A stretch of DNA of 64,000 nucleotides from Chitinophaga solisilvae (GTDB lineage Bacteria; Bacteroidota; Bacteroidia; Chitinophagales; Chitinophagaceae), in contig NZ_JAABOK010000010.1 of assembly GCF_009928525.1 (NCBI RefSeq), positions 186,001-250,000 on the forward strand. Reading direction: 5' to 3'. Below the pieces are notes generated by a model, which was not told the DNA's origin, made no database searches, and saw only the letters and a program-made list of their open reading frames with translations. Of this stretch, positions 53,649-61,414 are shown one piece after another; the stretch's first letter is position 1, and the number at the start of each line of letters is the position of its first letter. A program made the translations under genes and the position numbers.

Positions 53649-53853
53649 GGTGTAATTATTTGATAAGCAAAGTTCAGTAGTATCTCAAAATGGGAAGTAG
53701 CTGAATCGGGGGAAGTTGTAACAGTATCTCTGGTACTCTTTCAGGTGGCAGTATAGGCAGGGTGAGATGGCTATTGCGGTGGTAGGGGTGTCCACCGCAC
53801 ACGCTCAGAATAGGCCCGGATAGTTATGCCGCCTGCTATCCGGATGATTTGCC

Positions 53854-54645
53854 TCACTTTTTAACAAGGCATATGCCTTTTGAATATCCAATAGGTTCGT
53901 TATTAATCTGAAGAATAGATTCTCCCTCTACATAGGTTTTGAAATCGCCCTTGATACAGTAATCATGTTCAAAGTGCTGAATGAAGGAGGCTTCATGAAA
54001 GAACCAGGCCGGGTAAGATGCTTCATATACCGATGGCCATACCTTTTGAACAGTTAGCCTGTCTTTGTTGTCTCTGATAAAAGGTGTTCTGTCAAACAGT
54101 ATCGTTTTAAAGCCATAGGAAGTAAGTCTGTGCAGGAAATGATGCGGATCGGGCAAAAACTGGATGACGCCGGAAAGTATGATCAGATCTATGTTTGTAG
54201 CCGCCAGGCATTCTTCAATTGAATAAAAGAATTTCAGCGTACTGTTTTCAAACAGATCTCTGCCGCATTCAACATAATGATTCTGCTCAACAATGCACCA
54301 GGTAACGCAAACATCAGCCGGCAGAAAATCCTTTATCTGAAAGTAAGTGCTGCCAAGTGAACCTCCAAAGTCCAGTATATTCAAAGGCGTTCCTTTTTCC
54401 CAGGCTGTGCGTAGTAAACAGGAGAGTAATGGAAACGGATGTTCTTTTTTGTCAAAAAGTACGGAATCCCTTTCGTAGATAGCTTCTCCGTTTTTTATTT
54501 TTAACAGGGCATTTTTTGTTTTTTCCAGAATACTGGCTTTGCAATAACCATCGGAGATGGTGGCAGCTTCCTGCCAGGAAGAATAGTTGCCAAACCACCC
54601 ATACTCATCCTTTCTGAACTTTTTTTTCAGGAAATACTTTATCAT
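53854..54645 (-). CDS. Putative methyltransferase, TIGR04325 (LIC12133) family
   Basis: This 263-residue protein starts at ATG 54645 (a GTG at 54654 would add three residues). The YGWFGNYSSWQEA segment near 17-29 and GYCKASILEKT near 34-44 are typical of the TIGR04325 family, followed by an SAM-binding-like glycine motif LDFGGSLGSTYFQ (about 90-102). Members often lie in surface-polysaccharide loci, but this one has no such neighbours. Its substrate is unknown. It is transcribed alone. Confidence 0.8.
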   Translation of the reverse strand: MIKYFLKKKFRKDEYGWFGNYSSWQEAATISDGYCKASILEKTKNALLKIKNGEAIYERDSVLFDKKEHPFPLLSCLLRTAWEKGTPLNILDFGGSLGSTYFQIKDFLPADVCVTWCIVEQNHYVECGRDLFENSTLKFFYSIEECLAATNIDLIILSGVIQFLPDPHHFLHRLTSYGFKTILFDRTPFIRDNKDRLTVQKVWPSVYEASYPAWFFHEASFIQHFEHDYCIKGDFKTYVEGESILQINNEPIGYSKGICLVKK

Positions 54646-55041
54646 CAGATACACTTTGATTTAAAATTGCTACAGCTGACATATCCTTTTTGCCCGGAAG
54701 GAATAAGGAAATAAAGGATTCAACCCGGTATATATCATACAGGTTACTTCATTGTCTATACCAGGATAACGCTGAATGCGGTTTACCCCCTCTACTGCCG
54801 GTAAAATTTTATCTGCTGCCTGTTATATAGGTAGTATACCTGACGAAAATTGATATGTGTGATAGTGCCTGGATAAATGAGAAATGAACATATTTTAATT
54901 AGATGACATGTTTTTAGGCAGGTGATTTTTATGGATCATTGATTTTTGTTGTCTGTATCATCCCGGCTAAACTATTACCGCCTGTGGTCTTGCCTGAGTG
55001 ATATTTGATTTGTATTTTTCTGGCAGGTGAAATTCTATGTC
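54646..55041. other. Intergenic region, no gene seen
   Basis: About 400 bp between the methyltransferase and the small AraC-type gene. It is AT-rich, with no open frame longer than a few codons, no strong hairpin and no clear TAnnTTTG/TTTG pair. It probably holds the two divergent promoters. Confidence 0.5.
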
Positions 55042-55374
55042 ATGCGTATTAGCAAATCTCAAATCCTGGCTCTGGCAGAGGTACGTAGGTTCATTGACCA
55101 GGAGCCTTCCAGAAGATTCAGTATCCGGGAGCTGGTGCAGCATTCAGGATTAAGTGAAGATAAGCTGACCAGAAGATTTAAAGAGCTGTACCAGGTAAGC
55201 ATCTATCATCACCAGTTACATGTTGCCATGGGGTATGCTGCTGAACTGCTGCAGCAGGGAGAGCTGGTGAAAACGGTAGCCATAACCTTAGGATATAAGA
55301 CCCCCGGGAATTTCAGCAGAGCATTTTACAGGGTATTTCAGAAATATCCTTCTGAGATTAAGCCCGGAGCATAA
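55042..55374 (+). CDS. Stand-alone AraC-type DNA-binding domain protein
   Basis: This 110-residue protein (ATG at 55042; a GTG at 55027 would add five residues) is just the double helix-turn-helix of AraC regulators: FSIRELVQHSGLSEDKLTRRFKELYQVSIYHHQ and VKTVAITLGYKTPGNFSRAFYRVFQKYPSEIKPG. No sensor domain is present, as in MarA/SoxS, so activity would be set by its amount. It stands alone; its targets are unknown. Confidence 0.85.
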   Translation: MRISKSQILALAEVRRFIDQEPSRRFSIRELVQHSGLSEDKLTRRFKELYQVSIYHHQLHVAMGYAAELLQQGELVKTVAITLGYKTPGNFSRAFYRVFQKYPSEIKPGA

Positions 55375-55668
55375 TCGGCCACCGCAATCTGGGTTCACTT
55401 TTCCCGGTTTTGGATATTAGTTTAAGTTTGTGATCTCATTTTACGATTGTAATTTGCTGCAGCAATAATCATTATACGAACAGTTAATCCGGCGATGCCG
55501 GAACAGCCCTTTAACCCTTAATTGTTATATCTCAGGTATAGAAGTAGCTCCAGGAAAATGTTGTAATAGCAACATCTTTTTTTGTTATCCGGTGTTACCG
55601 ACATTGTTGGTGCTGGCCTGCTATGACTGTAATCAACCTGATGATGTTACACCATTAAACCCTTTCCA
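55375..55668. other. Intergenic region before the MauE-like gene
   Basis: No gene is seen in these 294 bp. An AT-rich stretch with TTTTTTTGTTATC near 55577 is the only notable feature. The promoter of the MauE-like gene is probably here but cannot be fixed. Confidence 0.4.
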
Positions 55669-56109
55669 GTGAAACGTTCTGTAGTTATTGAAATTATTTG
55701 TTACACATTTTTTCTTCTTTTTGTCTATGCAAGCCTGGCTAAACTTTTTATCTATCCTACATATTTGCGGGACCTGAGGCGTTCGCCTTTAACCGGCAAT
55801 TTTGCGTTCATCTTATCTGTAGCAATTCCTGCTGCCGAGTTGATAATAGCAACCATGGTGCTTATTCCGAAATTCAGACAACGGGGGCTGGTCGGCAGCT
55901 TTGTTTTAATGGCGCTGTTTTCGGTGTATGTAGCCTATGTGGTATTCTTTGCTGAAAAGCGTCCCTGCTCCTGCGGAGGCATCTTCCGGAATATGAGCTG
56001 GAGAATGCATCTGGTGTTTAATGCCGGTATGACGCTGCTAGCCTGTGCAGGTATACAGCTGAATAAAACAAACGATCTGGTTACTGTATCAGCACAATCG
56101 TCATGCTGA
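55669..56109 (+). CDS. MauE/DoxX-like membrane protein
   Basis: This 146-residue protein has four predicted transmembrane helices (about 6-25, 45-66, 74-94 and 112-128) and a CSCGG motif (about 103-107) with a terminal cysteine. It fits the MauE family, whose members help with disulfide handling and maturation of exported proteins. The start is a GTG at 55669; no suitable ATG exists upstream of the first helix. The small secreted Cys-containing protein at 56146 follows after 36 bp. Confidence 0.75.
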   Translation: MKRSVVIEIICYTFFLLFVYASLAKLFIYPTYLRDLRRSPLTGNFAFILSVAIPAAELIIATMVLIPKFRQRGLVGSFVLMALFSVYVAYVVFFAEKRPCSCGGIFRNMSWRMHLVFNAGMTLLACAGIQLNKTNDLVTVSAQSSC

Positions 56110-56145
56110 AAACTATTTTGATTCTGTATCTTCTAAATATGTTTT

Positions 56146-56397
56146 ATGAAAAAGGTTAAACACATCATTATTACATTGCTGGTCGTTATTGCTGTTGCCG
56201 GCGCCAGCTATGGCACTAGGAGCGTTTCGAAAATTTATTATTACAGGAGCGTCGTGGGCCAGTACGTTCCCTTCGAGTCAGAAGTTAGCTGCAGCAAGTT
56301 TGCAACTGGTTGTATTGTGCAGACTCCCTGGGCGGGCATGCAGCAGGTATATGTTCAGACAAGCCCCGGGATATTTAAGGCAGTGACCTGGGATTGA
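56146..56397 (+). CDS. Small exported two-cysteine protein (DUF6520-like)
   Basis: This 83-residue protein has a signal peptide (about 1-22, HIIITLLVVIAVAGASYG). The short mature part has two cysteines (VSCSKFATGCIVQTP) and ends in FKAVTWD. Similar tiny exported proteins accompany MauE genes in Bacteroidota, some annotated as DUF6520. The pair may form a secreted peptide and its maturation partner. Function is unknown. Confidence 0.65.
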   Translation: MKKVKHIIITLLVVIAVAGASYGTRSVSKIYYYRSVVGQYVPFESEVSCSKFATGCIVQTPWAGMQQVYVQTSPGIFKAVTWD

Positions 56398-56504
56398 GGA
56401 TTACATGGGGATATCCATGACGTATTTTGTCCTTTGCCATATTACAGTGCCGGAAGGTTTTATCATGGTGAAATGATAAAACCTCCCGACACTTTTGTTC
56501 GCAA

Positions 56505-56924
56505 CTAAATTTCTTTATCATGCTGAACGAGAAATGGGGGAAGGAACGTAAGGCCGGCAGCAGCAATTCCCATTATCACAAAGCCGTAACCGATGGAGAT
56601 GCTGCTGACCAAGGTGTTGGCCAGGTCCCCGAGTACCCCCGCATTAGTTGCAGATGGAATGGAACCTATGTGCTGATTGAATCTGATGAGGAAAGTCCCT
56701 GCCATTCCTAAGGCCACTACACCTGGTATCAGTACCCATTTTGTGAATCTGGTAAATGACATAACAGCTGCTATCACTGCCAGTGAGAGAACAATTGTAC
56801 CGTCTCCTTTTCCGTTTTTAAAGTAGTTGACAGCACCAATAAATGGAATGTTTATCAGGGGCAGAAACACGGATACAGCAAGCAGGCATGAAAATGTAAA
56901 CAAAATGACTTGACTTCTTTTCAT
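56505..56924 (-). CDS. Four-helix membrane protein, unknown function
   Basis: This 139-residue protein has about four hydrophobic helices (about 6-28, 43-58, 64-84 and 108-132) with short polar links. The first could be an uncleaved signal anchor. No family motif is recognised. It is transcribed alone on the minus strand with a 60-bp gap to the next minus-strand gene. Confidence 0.6.
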   Translation of the reverse strand: MKRSQVILFTFSCLLAVSVFLPLINIPFIGAVNYFKNGKGDGTIVLSLAVIAAVMSFTRFTKWVLIPGVVALGMAGTFLIRFNQHIGSIPSATNAGVLGDLANTLVSSISIGYGFVIMGIAAAGLTFLPPFLVQHDKEI

Positions 56925-56984
56925 ATGTAATGATTGTTGTGGCGAAAATTTATCAATCCCTGGCGGAAGGAGAGGTAAATAGTA

Positions 56985-58118
56985 TTAAATCGGGCGACCG
57001 GTTGTGTATACGTCACTATCCGAGTACTTCGGTGAACTCACCTGCACTTTTTCGGCATCATACCATTCTACTGTTCTGTGAAGTATTTCTTCGAATTTAA
57101 AGAGATCGTCAATATTCATCAGCTCTGCTCTGGTTTCCTTTTTTTGCTCATCGAAAGTGCCGATATATTTCCGGGAACCGTTAAAGTACAATCTGCAGAT
57201 GGTTTTCCTGTTGTTGTCATCCAGTAATATAGCGAAATAGGATTGCGCATCCCGATAAACTACTCTGGCAGGCTTTATCTTCTGGCGGAGTATTGTCTTT
57301 ACAATCATATAGCCTTCTATTTCCTCCTGGGTGGTTTCAATCATGGAACCCTTTTCTTCTACATTGGGCGTTACTTCCTTTTCAGTGTCGGATGGTTCCG
57401 CGTCATTTTCCGCTTTCAGCGCGGATTTAAGTCTTTCGGTTATCAGGTCATTGATATATTGCTGGATTGACTTCCTGGTAAGGGAGCCGAGTTGCTCAAC
57501 AACTTTTGAAGTTAACATTCCCTTGTATATCTGTCTGGCAAAGTGCCGTATCAGCCCTTCGGATGGGTTCTGGAACTCAACATTTATCAAGGTTTTGAGC
57601 TCATTCATATATTTGAGTTCGCTCGCAGTAGTCTGGATATTTTCCAGGTTGAAGTATGACTTGTGGAATTTTTTTAATTCTTCAATCTGATTATCTTTTA
57701 TATCTGTAATGTTAAATTCAAAGAATGGCTTTTCATCCATTTTATTCTGTTCGGAAAGATCTGTATAGAACCGGTAGGTAATTCCATTGGACAATAAGCC
57801 GAATTTAGCAGTTGTGGTATGGAAATAGCGGAAAAGCTGAGAATTGTGCGGGTCCAGGTTTTCTCCCCAATGCTTGCATTCGATAAGTATAGACGGCTTC
57901 CCTTCTTTCAGTATAGCATAGTCCACTTTTTCACCTTTTTTGATTCCGATATCCGCAATGAATTCCGGCATTACTTCAAAGGGATCAAATACATCGTAAC
58001 CCAGTACTTTAATGAAGGGCATGATAAAAGCATTTTTAGTAGCTTCTTCAGTCTGAATCTGATTTTTGAGCTTTTCGACTTTGTCGCCGAAGAGTTTGAT
58101 TTCGTCTTTAAAATCCAT
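56985..58118 (-). CDS. PD-(D/E)XK nuclease with type I restriction HsdR-like N-terminal domain
   Basis: This 377-residue protein begins like the HsdR N-terminal nuclease domain. It has KNAFIMPFIKVLGYDVFDP (about 28-46), then the catalytic signature VDYAIL...ILIECKHWG with Asp66, Glu80 and Lys82 in PD-(D/E)XK positions. No helicase follows, so it is not a type I restriction subunit. The C-terminal part (about 265-365) has beta-rich AQSYFAILLDDNNRKTICRL and KYIGTFDE strands. The ATG at 58118 is chosen; an in-frame ATG at 58154 overlaps the upstream stop by 4 bp and could couple translation. It is the last gene of the six-gene operon. Confidence 0.82.
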   Translation of the reverse strand: MDFKDEIKLFGDKVEKLKNQIQTEEATKNAFIMPFIKVLGYDVFDPFEVMPEFIADIGIKKGEKVDYAILKEGKPSILIECKHWGENLDPHNSQLFRYFHTTTAKFGLLSNGITYRFYTDLSEQNKMDEKPFFEFNITDIKDNQIEELKKFHKSYFNLENIQTTASELKYMNELKTLINVEFQNPSEGLIRHFARQIYKGMLTSKVVEQLGSLTRKSIQQYINDLITERLKSALKAENDAEPSDTEKEVTPNVEEKGSMIETTQEEIEGYMIVKTILRQKIKPARVVYRDAQSYFAILLDDNNRKTICRLYFNGSRKYIGTFDEQKKETRAELMNIDDLFKFEEILHRTVEWYDAEKVQVSSPKYSDSDVYTTGRPI

Positions 58119-58150
58119 AGGAGTTTTTTTCTGTTGAAGTAAGAAACATA

Positions 58151-59143
58151 TCATTCAAATCCTTTTCCAAGGGCATCCAGCCGTCGCATTTGCAATTGCA
58201 TATGATGCATTACCACTTTTTCGTAGTCATTTGACAGATCGCCCATTTTACTGAATAGTACCAGCAGTTCTATGAAGAGAAAGAAGAGAATCCACAGGAT
58301 CCAGAAATATAAGGCAACGGAAGATGCGGATAACATCTGTTTCATAATCATTAGCTCATCCAGGAAGCCTGTACTGGATTTCATTTCCTTTTCCAGTGCG
58401 GGTTTGATGTGCAATAATTCATTTTCCTTAATGGCCTTTTGCTGCCGCATAGCGCCAATGGCCGAGTCGAGGGACGGCAGTAATGCTATTTTGGGATTGG
58501 GTACTAATGTAGTGGCAACTGTTACTTCACCTACCGACTTCCAGATTGTTGACTCTCCGCCTGTCGGTGTTGTTGTTTGCACGGGTACGCGTTTGGTTAC
58601 TTTCTGGGTAGTGGTGGCGGTCAGGTTGGGGTGGTTACTGATATCCGTCACATAGCTTTCTCTTTCCAGTTCTTTTTTATCGATCGATGTATCCAGCGCC
58701 GCGATCTGCTTTCGTAATTCTTCGGTTTTCGAAGGTAATAATCTGTCTACTTTTACCGAAACGTAAGAAATTTTTTCGATCTCAATATCTTTTTCGAACA
58801 ATATCTGATCGATGATTACTGCGCCCAGAAAGGACATCATGACGGCCAGGCAGGCCCTGGAAACCAGCAGCAGCGGACTGGGCTTTATGCACAGGATAAT
58901 CTGTTTTTCAACCTGTACAATAATGACGGTAGCAAGAAAACCCGCGAGTATGCATCCTGGGAGACTAAGCGACAGATAACGATGCGCAAAAGTAAAACCA
59001 ATAAAAAACCACAGAATACAGACAATCAGCATAGCTGCGGTATATTTCTTCACAGATTTAAAAGCAGCTTCACTGCAATGCCGCAGGATGTTGTAATTGT
59101 AACCTGTCATGAAGCAGCCGAAGCGGATCCATAGATGTTTCAT
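58151..59143 (-). CDS. DUF4407-like membrane protein with coiled coil
   Basis: This 330-residue protein has three hydrophobic helices in the N-terminal third (about 36-55, 60-78, 92-112), a long polar/charged helical region (about 115-265) and a last helix near 275-295 before a basic tail. This layout is typical of DUF4407. The function of DUF4407 is not established. It sits between the nuclease gene (32 bp after, or overlapping with the alternative start) and the unknown 186-residue gene (11 bp before). A membrane sensor or effector role within this unit is only inference. Confidence 0.72.
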   Translation of the reverse strand: MKHLWIRFGCFMTGYNYNILRHCSEAAFKSVKKYTAAMLIVCILWFFIGFTFAHRYLSLSLPGCILAGFLATVIIVQVEKQIILCIKPSPLLLVSRACLAVMMSFLGAVIIDQILFEKDIEIEKISYVSVKVDRLLPSKTEELRKQIAALDTSIDKKELERESYVTDISNHPNLTATTTQKVTKRVPVQTTTPTGGESTIWKSVGEVTVATTLVPNPKIALLPSLDSAIGAMRQQKAIKENELLHIKPALEKEMKSSTGFLDELMIMKQMLSASSVALYFWILWILFFLFIELLVLFSKMGDLSNDYEKVVMHHMQLQMRRLDALGKGFE

Positions 59144-59154
59144 AACACTTGGTT

Positions 59155-59715
59155 TTAAAAGGTTTTGTTCAGAATCATGTGACTGGAAATGGCTGCAAGG
59201 CCATTCCTGAATCCCCTGGTATAGCTGATGATAATGCCATGACCAACACCTTCGTTCTGTTTTGCCTGTTCTTCGATTTCTTTGACCTGACTGATATGAC
59301 TCTCGGCAATTTCCTTCTTGACACTAAGTTCTTCAACGGTATCAATCATGCCGCTTCTGCTGCGGCTTGAGATGTGGAAGTTGATTTGCCGGATAAAATC
59401 TTCGTAGAACGTTTTTACTTTCCGGATAGATCTTTCCAGGTCATTCTTTAAAGCAATCACATTTTGATCGAGATGGGTGGCATCCGGATTTATCAGGGCA
59501 TCATTATACCCTTTGGATTCATAATTCTTGTCCAGGAAATCGTATAAAAGAAGGATGCCGCCGTTGAGTGGTGTAACGGATTTTGCTTCAGGCGGCTCTT
59601 TTTCCGGTGCTTCCTTCTCGATAAAGAGCGTTTCCGGAATATCGGGTATTGCAGGCTCCATGGCCATGGTATGCCCATTCAGGCGTTGCCGGTTGAAAAT
59701 ATTGAATAAGCCCAT
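59155..59715 (-). CDS. Unknown partner protein of the DUF4407 gene
   Basis: This 186-residue soluble protein has a Pro/Glu-rich linker (about 20-48) followed by helices with heptad-like spacing (about 70-160, ALKNDLERSIRKVKTFYEDFIRQIN). No signal, membrane helix or known domain is seen. It is 11 bp from the DUF4407 gene and 10 bp from the HNH gene, so it is embedded in the operon. It may bind the DUF4407 coiled coil. Confidence 0.6.
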   Translation of the reverse strand: MGLFNIFNRQRLNGHTMAMEPAIPDIPETLFIEKEAPEKEPPEAKSVTPLNGGILLLYDFLDKNYESKGYNDALINPDATHLDQNVIALKNDLERSIRKVKTFYEDFIRQINFHISSRSRSGMIDTVEELSVKKEIAESHISQVKEIEEQAKQNEGVGHGIIISYTRGFRNGLAAISSHMILNKTF

Positions 59716-59725
59716 ACATATTTTA

Positions 59726-60112
59726 TTAAATAGTGATTGTGGGTACTTTATACTTATTATGTCCTTTGCTGTGGCAGGATTCGCAAAGCGTGATGAGTAA
59801 ATGACCGGGATAATCCCAGGGGACGCGGAACCGTTGCTCGCTCGCTATAAAGTGGTATTGCCGGTGATGCACCTGCAAGTCTTTGTCACTACGGCAATAC
59901 ACACAGCGATGCATGTCCCGCTCCAGTATTTTCTTTCGTTTCGCTTTCCAGTCCGGATGAAATAAAAGCGCGCCGTAACTGCCGTGAGATTTGACGTTCA
60001 GGTAATCCTGTTCCTGTGATTTTGCCGGAACATTCTCCTGAACATACCGGCTGTAAGACTGATCTCCCTGAAACTGCAGGTATTTATACGGCGCATGGTT
60101 TGGAATTGTCAT
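59726..60112 (-). CDS. HNH endonuclease
   Basis: This 128-residue protein has the HNH fold with a zinc site: CVYC (70-73), VHHRQYH (81-87, catalytic His) and CESCH (110-114). The N-terminal 55 residues lack a recognised domain. HNH enzymes cut DNA and are common in defence, prophage and homing elements. It is the third gene of the operon, 49 bp after the small Cys-rich gene. Confidence 0.85.
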   Translation of the reverse strand: MTIPNHAPYKYLQFQGDQSYSRYVQENVPAKSQEQDYLNVKSHGSYGALLFHPDWKAKRKKILERDMHRCVYCRSDKDLQVHHRQYHFIASEQRFRVPWDYPGHLLITLCESCHSKGHNKYKVPTITI

Positions 60113-60161
60113 AATAATAAAGATTGGAGGTTATTGTAGCATCATTCCGGTTAGAACCACC

Positions 60162-60386
60162 TTATTGATTGCACCGGCATGGCGTTCTGGTTTCCCATTT
60201 GCACAGCGTTCTGATGGCCATTGCTTTCTCAAGAGGGATGCCGATAATCTGGCGCCTGCAATTGTTTAATCCGGGGCAATTGGGATTATAGTGATACCTC
60301 TCAGCATATTTACTGTCACAGATATACACTATTATCTGATTGCAGTGAAAATGAATTATAAGCAACCAGGCATACAGGAGTTTCAT
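60162..60386 (-). CDS. Small exported Cys-rich protein
   Basis: This 74-residue protein starts with a hydrophobic stretch that may be a signal peptide (LLYAWLLIIHFHCNQ). The mature part has the pattern VYICDSKYAERYHYNPNCPG, NNC and TLCKW with spaced cysteines and a His-Tyr-His, known to me as a recurrent small family in Bacteroidota, usually without known function. It lies 51 bp after the other Cys-rich gene. Confidence 0.6.
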   Translation of the reverse strand: MKLLYAWLLIIHFHCNQIIVYICDSKYAERYHYNPNCPGLNNCRRQIIGIPLEKAMAIRTLCKWETRTPCRCNQ

Positions 60387-60437
60387 AGCTTGATCGGTTC
60401 TGAAGATAAGGGGTTACAGAAGAACGGGGAAAAATGC

Positions 60438-60650
60438 TTAACTGGTATGGCAGGGCCTGGAACAGGTCCGGCAGCCATTTGCTTTCTCATAACGTTTCTT
60501 TGCTTCCAGAACGGCTGCCTGACATGTTTCAAATTCTCCCAGGTAAGTCCGGTTATACATCAAAAGAAAATAAGGGCAGGTGGCGGTGTGTACTTCATGA
60601 TCGCCTTTGTCAGACTGAGGATTATTGTTTACGTAATACTTCTGTTTCAT
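60438..60650 (-). CDS. Small Cys/His-rich protein, first gene of the nuclease operon
   Basis: This 70-residue protein starts with MKQKYYVNNNPQSDKGDHEV and has the motifs GDHEVH, CPYF, YLGEFETC and NGCRTCSRPCHTS; the Cys/His spacing suggests a small zinc-binding or disulfide fold. The ATG at 60650 is chosen because the upstream in-frame ATG (60674) lies inside the TACTTTTG box. It is recurrent in Bacteroidota; I know no function. It heads the six-gene operon. Confidence 0.65.
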   Translation of the reverse strand: MKQKYYVNNNPQSDKGDHEVHTATCPYFLLMYNRTYLGEFETCQAAVLEAKKRYEKANGCRTCSRPCHTS

Positions 60651-60671
60651 GGTTATTTTAATTTTATAAAA

Positions 60672-60679
60672 CAAAAGTA
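60672..60679 (-). promoter_or_regulatory. Promoter -7 box of the nuclease/DUF4407 operon
   Basis: On the minus strand TACTTTTG matches TAnnTTTG. Transcription would start near 60665, 15 nt before the first start codon. No good -33 box is seen at the normal distance. Confidence 0.5.
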
Positions 60680-60748
60680 TATTTCATCCACTGTCTTATT
60701 TTATGGGAAACCGTAATCCGGAGTTTGCCGGCTGAATTTTTAAAATAT

Positions 60749-61414
60749 TCAGATAGCACCCAGTTCTTTGAAGTAAATCACTAATTGCTCGTTCTTGGTA
60801 AAACCAAGTGTGTCTTTCATCTGATTAAGTTTTTTTTCAACGCTGCTTAATCCTGATGGCTTTATTCCTTTCTGCTGGAGGTATGCCGGTATGTCTTTCT
60901 GCAGCATCCCCTGGGAAAGCAGCTTTATGATGATGATATCAACATCTGAAAAGGAGTAGGAATTCTTTTTATCTATTAACTGACTGATATGTCGGGGGAA
61001 ATAACGCCGGTGGCGGCCAATTTCCCTGATGGCCTCTTTCAGCTCCTTCGCGTCGTTTCTGGCTTTGCGTACAAAGCCGTCAATGTCATACTTGTTATAG
61101 AGCTGATCAATAGTGGCAGGCTTGTGTTCTGCTGAGAAGATCAGGATATTCAGGTCGGGTTGCACTTCCCTGGCAGCGATAATCAGATCTATACCGCCGG
61201 AAATTGCCTGCTTTGTACCATCCGGATCGAAGGACAGGTCTGTAATAAGAAGATCGAAGGAGCTGTCTGTTTTAACTGCCTGTACGATTTTACTCAGTGC
61301 ATCATCGCAATAATAGGCATATGCTATATTGGTAATGTCCAGTTCTTCCAGTGTTTTCTGTACAGAAATATTGGCGCTTTCGTGATCTTCAGCAATAAGT
61401 ACCTTTGTAATCAT
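60749..61414 (-). CDS. Response regulator with a putative DNA-binding output domain
   Basis: This 221-residue protein has a receiver domain (about 1-125) with the acidic pocket (AEDHES, 8-13), the phospho-acceptor Asp59 (LLITDLSF) and a conserved FSAEHK segment. The C-terminal part (about 150-215) has an LuxR/NarL-like pattern (SFSDVDIIIIKLLSQGMLQKDIPAYLQQKG) but is divergent. Its ATG overlaps the stop of the sensor kinase by 4 bp, so the two are a coupled two-component system. Targets are unknown; the nuclease operon lies just downstream. Confidence 0.85.
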   Translation of the reverse strand: MITKVLIAEDHESANISVQKTLEELDITNIAYAYYCDDALSKIVQAVKTDSSFDLLITDLSFDPDGTKQAISGGIDLIIAAREVQPDLNILIFSAEHKPATIDQLYNKYDIDGFVRKARNDAKELKEAIREIGRHRRYFPRHISQLIDKKNSYSFSDVDIIIIKLLSQGMLQKDIPAYLQQKGIKPSGLSSVEKKLNQMKDTLGFTKNEQLVIYFKELGAI

